This document shows, one piece after another, positions 61,701 to 64,000 of a stretch of DNA of 64,000 bases. The first letter of the stretch is position 1. Each line of letters begins with the position of its first letter. Source of the stretch: Lichenostomus cassidix (taxonomy: Eukaryota; Chordata; Aves; Passeriformes; Meliphagidae). Position numbers and translations under genes: made by a program. The stretch lies in the NCBI GenBank assembly GCA_008360975.2, contig CM039184.1:31235797-31299796 (forward strand). The letters run 5' to 3'. The notes beneath the pieces were generated by a model that worked only from the letters and a program-made list of their open reading frames with translations, made no database searches and was not told the origin of the DNA.

Positions 61701-63807
61701 GCATATATATTTGCTTCTGTGGCTAGGTTATGCACCCAAGCATGTGCACGTCATAGAAGTGACAGCAAGGATTCTAATACTCACATCTACTCCTGTTTTC
61801 AGAAGTGAAACAAGGATCAAATATTAAAATTCTCTTTTTTTGTAGCTTGGCCATAAATCCAGAGAAAATATTAGCAGCTAAATATGTTATTGCAAGCAGA
61901 AACTAATGACTCTGTTTTCTGAGCACAGAGAATGTAATTTTTGGGAGAATATTTAGGATTTTTTTTTCTTCAAAGAGGAAGGGAATGAAAATGAGCCATG
62001 GAAAAGTTCTCAGAGAGATGTGATTATATAGTCTACACTATGCCAGTACAGGAAAATAAAGGTGTTTTCTAAGAATCACGTAGAGCTTTATGAAACTTGC
62101 TTAATTACATAATAGATTATGGTTTTGTAACCGAATAGACATCCCATATAAGCCATAAACATATTGGAAGTTCAGGTCAGGAAAAGCCTCAAAGGTGTCT
62201 TTAAGAGTCTGATTTCTTATGGAAGCTCTGAAGCTGCCATTAATCCTGTCAAAATCTCAAATAACGTAATGTTGTAAAAGCCTTTCTGCCAACCATAATA
62301 ATGATGTTAGAGTCATAGTAACTTTCTGTGCAATAATACTAGGTATTGTTTAATTTATTTTTTAATTGGTCACCAGGACATATCATTTATTTTAATTCCT
62401 CTTAAAGGTAATTCTATTTAAGAATTGCATCAGGATTTGATAATATTCAGAGACAGAAGTGAAATTTCTATTTTACCATAAAATATTTGTTGCAACTGCT
62501 ATTACACTATTTCACTACCAAAATTAAAAAGTGACTTTTCCTATACCGGTTTGCTTGATTATAGAGCTATATGTAAATACAAAGTTTGTTGCTAGTTAGC
62601 AGTTTTGAACAGATGAACATAAAAATACTGTAGTGCACATTTCTCAGGTTATTCTGATTTTAAGATCTATAGCTGAAAAGACAAAACATAGAAAATGAAA
62701 TTTAACGAGGTGAAAATTTATTACAGATATACACCTTCATTAAGATTTCTGTATCGAAAGATTTGCAGTCCATAGCTTCAGTAAGAAGATAGGAAAAATA
62801 AATCACTCTGTTTTCAGAACATTTTGATTTTACTGTTCTGGGAATTACCAGCCTTATTTATAGGTAGTATTCAATTTGATTTATTAAATGATTCTACAAA
62901 GAATGTTTTACAGTGCAATAAAATCATAGAGTTTAACACTAAGGTGACCTTTATCTGAAATATGCATATGAAAATGCTCAGTTCATTTAAGGATAACCAT
63001 TATTATTTTTTAGCTACATTAAATAATAATTTCCATTTATACATCAGATATTGCTGATCTGCCCCAATAATTTACCCAATAGTTTATCATCCAACTTTAC
63101 TTGGTGGTAAAATCAAAAATCTAAACCATGCAATCACTGTCATATGGCTTTAATGATTTGATGAAACAGTATTGAAACAGCTGAGAAAAATAGCTTCCTG
63201 TAACTGACATTATCATTCTGAAACTTCTGTCCAATTTAGTTCTTTCTATTTCACTGTATTATGCAATTTCATCTAATTTTTGCTGCCCATTTTGGGGCTT
63301 TAATCTATTTATCTAACTTTTTATATTGCTACTGAACAGCAAAATTTATGATAATCATTAACATTGAGATTTCCACTGTTATCCACTTTTCATAAAATGG
63401 TAAGTAATGAAAAAGAATTTTATTTGGGATCTAGAGCATAACTCTTTAGATCTGGTGGTGTAGAGATCAATAAAGATGTGATGAAAGTGAAAAAAATCGG
63501 TGCCAACGAAAAAAAGAGAAAAAAAAAGTTGAGAAATAGCACATTGAATTAAAAAAAAAAAGGAGAAACATCTATAGAAGAGTAGGGTACATCATCAAAT
63601 GTTTCCTCTTGAGCAGCACTGCTCTGAGTGTCCCTACTGTCTGTCATTATAGGAAAACTCTTCAACTTTACTGATCCTGAGTAAGGGTAAGCTGCTTATT
63701 TTGACTTTTATACTTTTTTATTTGGAAATGCAAAGATCGGTTGCTACTATCATACTCATTGGCAGAAAGTAAGTATTGTTTCATTTGCTTCATAGAAAAT
63801 ACACCTT
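58756..63807. other. AT-rich non-coding DNA, one exon-like segment
   Basis: No recognised gene or transposon. Open frames are at most 78 codons without domains. A splice-bounded open stretch (61255-61379) is mentioned in the findings. Poly(A)-rich patches are present at about 63490-63562. Confidence 0.65.
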
Positions 63808-63846
63808 CAGAGGTCCCTCCCAACCCTAAGTATTCTGTGATTCCAT
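63808..63846 (+). mobile_element. Very short CR1 3' tail, sense
   Basis: AGAGGTCCCTCCCAACCCTA followed by TATTCTGTGATTCC matches the last few dozen bases of CR1 (the GGTCCCT-CCAACCC box followed by ATTCTGTG octamers). Nothing CR1-like precedes it, so it would be an extremely 5'-truncated insertion. It is short enough that chance or a different LINE tail cannot be excluded. Confidence 0.6.
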
Positions 63847-64000
63847 AATTATGATGTAGTAGGCAATACTTTAATGAAGTCTATGTTTTACCCCTTTGGA
63901 AAATGCTGATTGATTGACCCTAGAAATAATGACTGGTAATTAATTTTTTATAGTGCCTTTTATTTCAAACAAGCCTTTCAATGGAGGGAGGTGCTGCACA
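63847..64000. other. Non-coding end of window
   Basis: Nothing recognisable is seen in these last bases. Confidence 0.6.

Noticed and set aside
1..64000. tRNA, rRNA or CRISPR arrays
   Set aside because: I found no tRNA B-box (GGTTCGA-type) paired with an A box, no rRNA-like conserved stretches, and no regularly spaced direct repeats. Bacterial-type systems are not expected in this kind of DNA.

Overview
The window looks like vertebrate nuclear DNA, most probably from a bird. It is AT-rich and CpG-poor, has no dense bacterial-style gene packing, and its recognisable repeats are avian in type. These are CR1 (chicken repeat 1) LINE fragments ending in the typical 3' tail, a solo LTR of the common avian ERVL-like kind (starts TGTCCTGG, ends in GACA), and a short ERVK-like LTR present twice. 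I assign bird from repeat content recalled from general knowledge. I cannot name the species.

No protein-coding gene of the host is supported. Open frames longer than 60 codons are scattered on both strands with no recognisable domain. The longest lie in a GC-rich LTR (33488-34017), in a CR1 remnant (54686-55066), or in AT-rich sequence where such lengths are about what chance gives. The DNA is best read as intergenic or deep intronic.

Layout from left to right: 1-8810 is unannotated AT-rich DNA with a poly(A) tract. An antisense solo LTR (copy A) lies at 8811-9071. Unannotated DNA with simple repeats runs to about 24770. An antisense, internally shortened CR1 lies at 24771-25285. More unannotated DNA reaches 33487. 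A CpG-rich antisense solo LTR of another family lies at 33488-34017. About 15 kb of unannotated DNA follows, with homopolymers, a TATC-type satellite and a 20-bp palindrome. A sense ERVL-like solo LTR lies at 49096-49727. A sense CR1 3' end lies at 54605-55150. A second antisense copy (B) of the short LTR, with a perfect 6-bp target duplication, lies at 58487-58749. A tiny CR1 tail is at about 63808-63846.

There is no operon, pathway or defence system here. What deserves a second look is the same-orientation LTR pair 49 kb apart, the CpG-rich LTR with a paired-CCAAT palindrome, several perfect inverted repeats, and a few splice-bounded open segments (50792-50848, 53766-53870, 56317-56355) that join in frame. 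The last could be a cryptic gene or chance.
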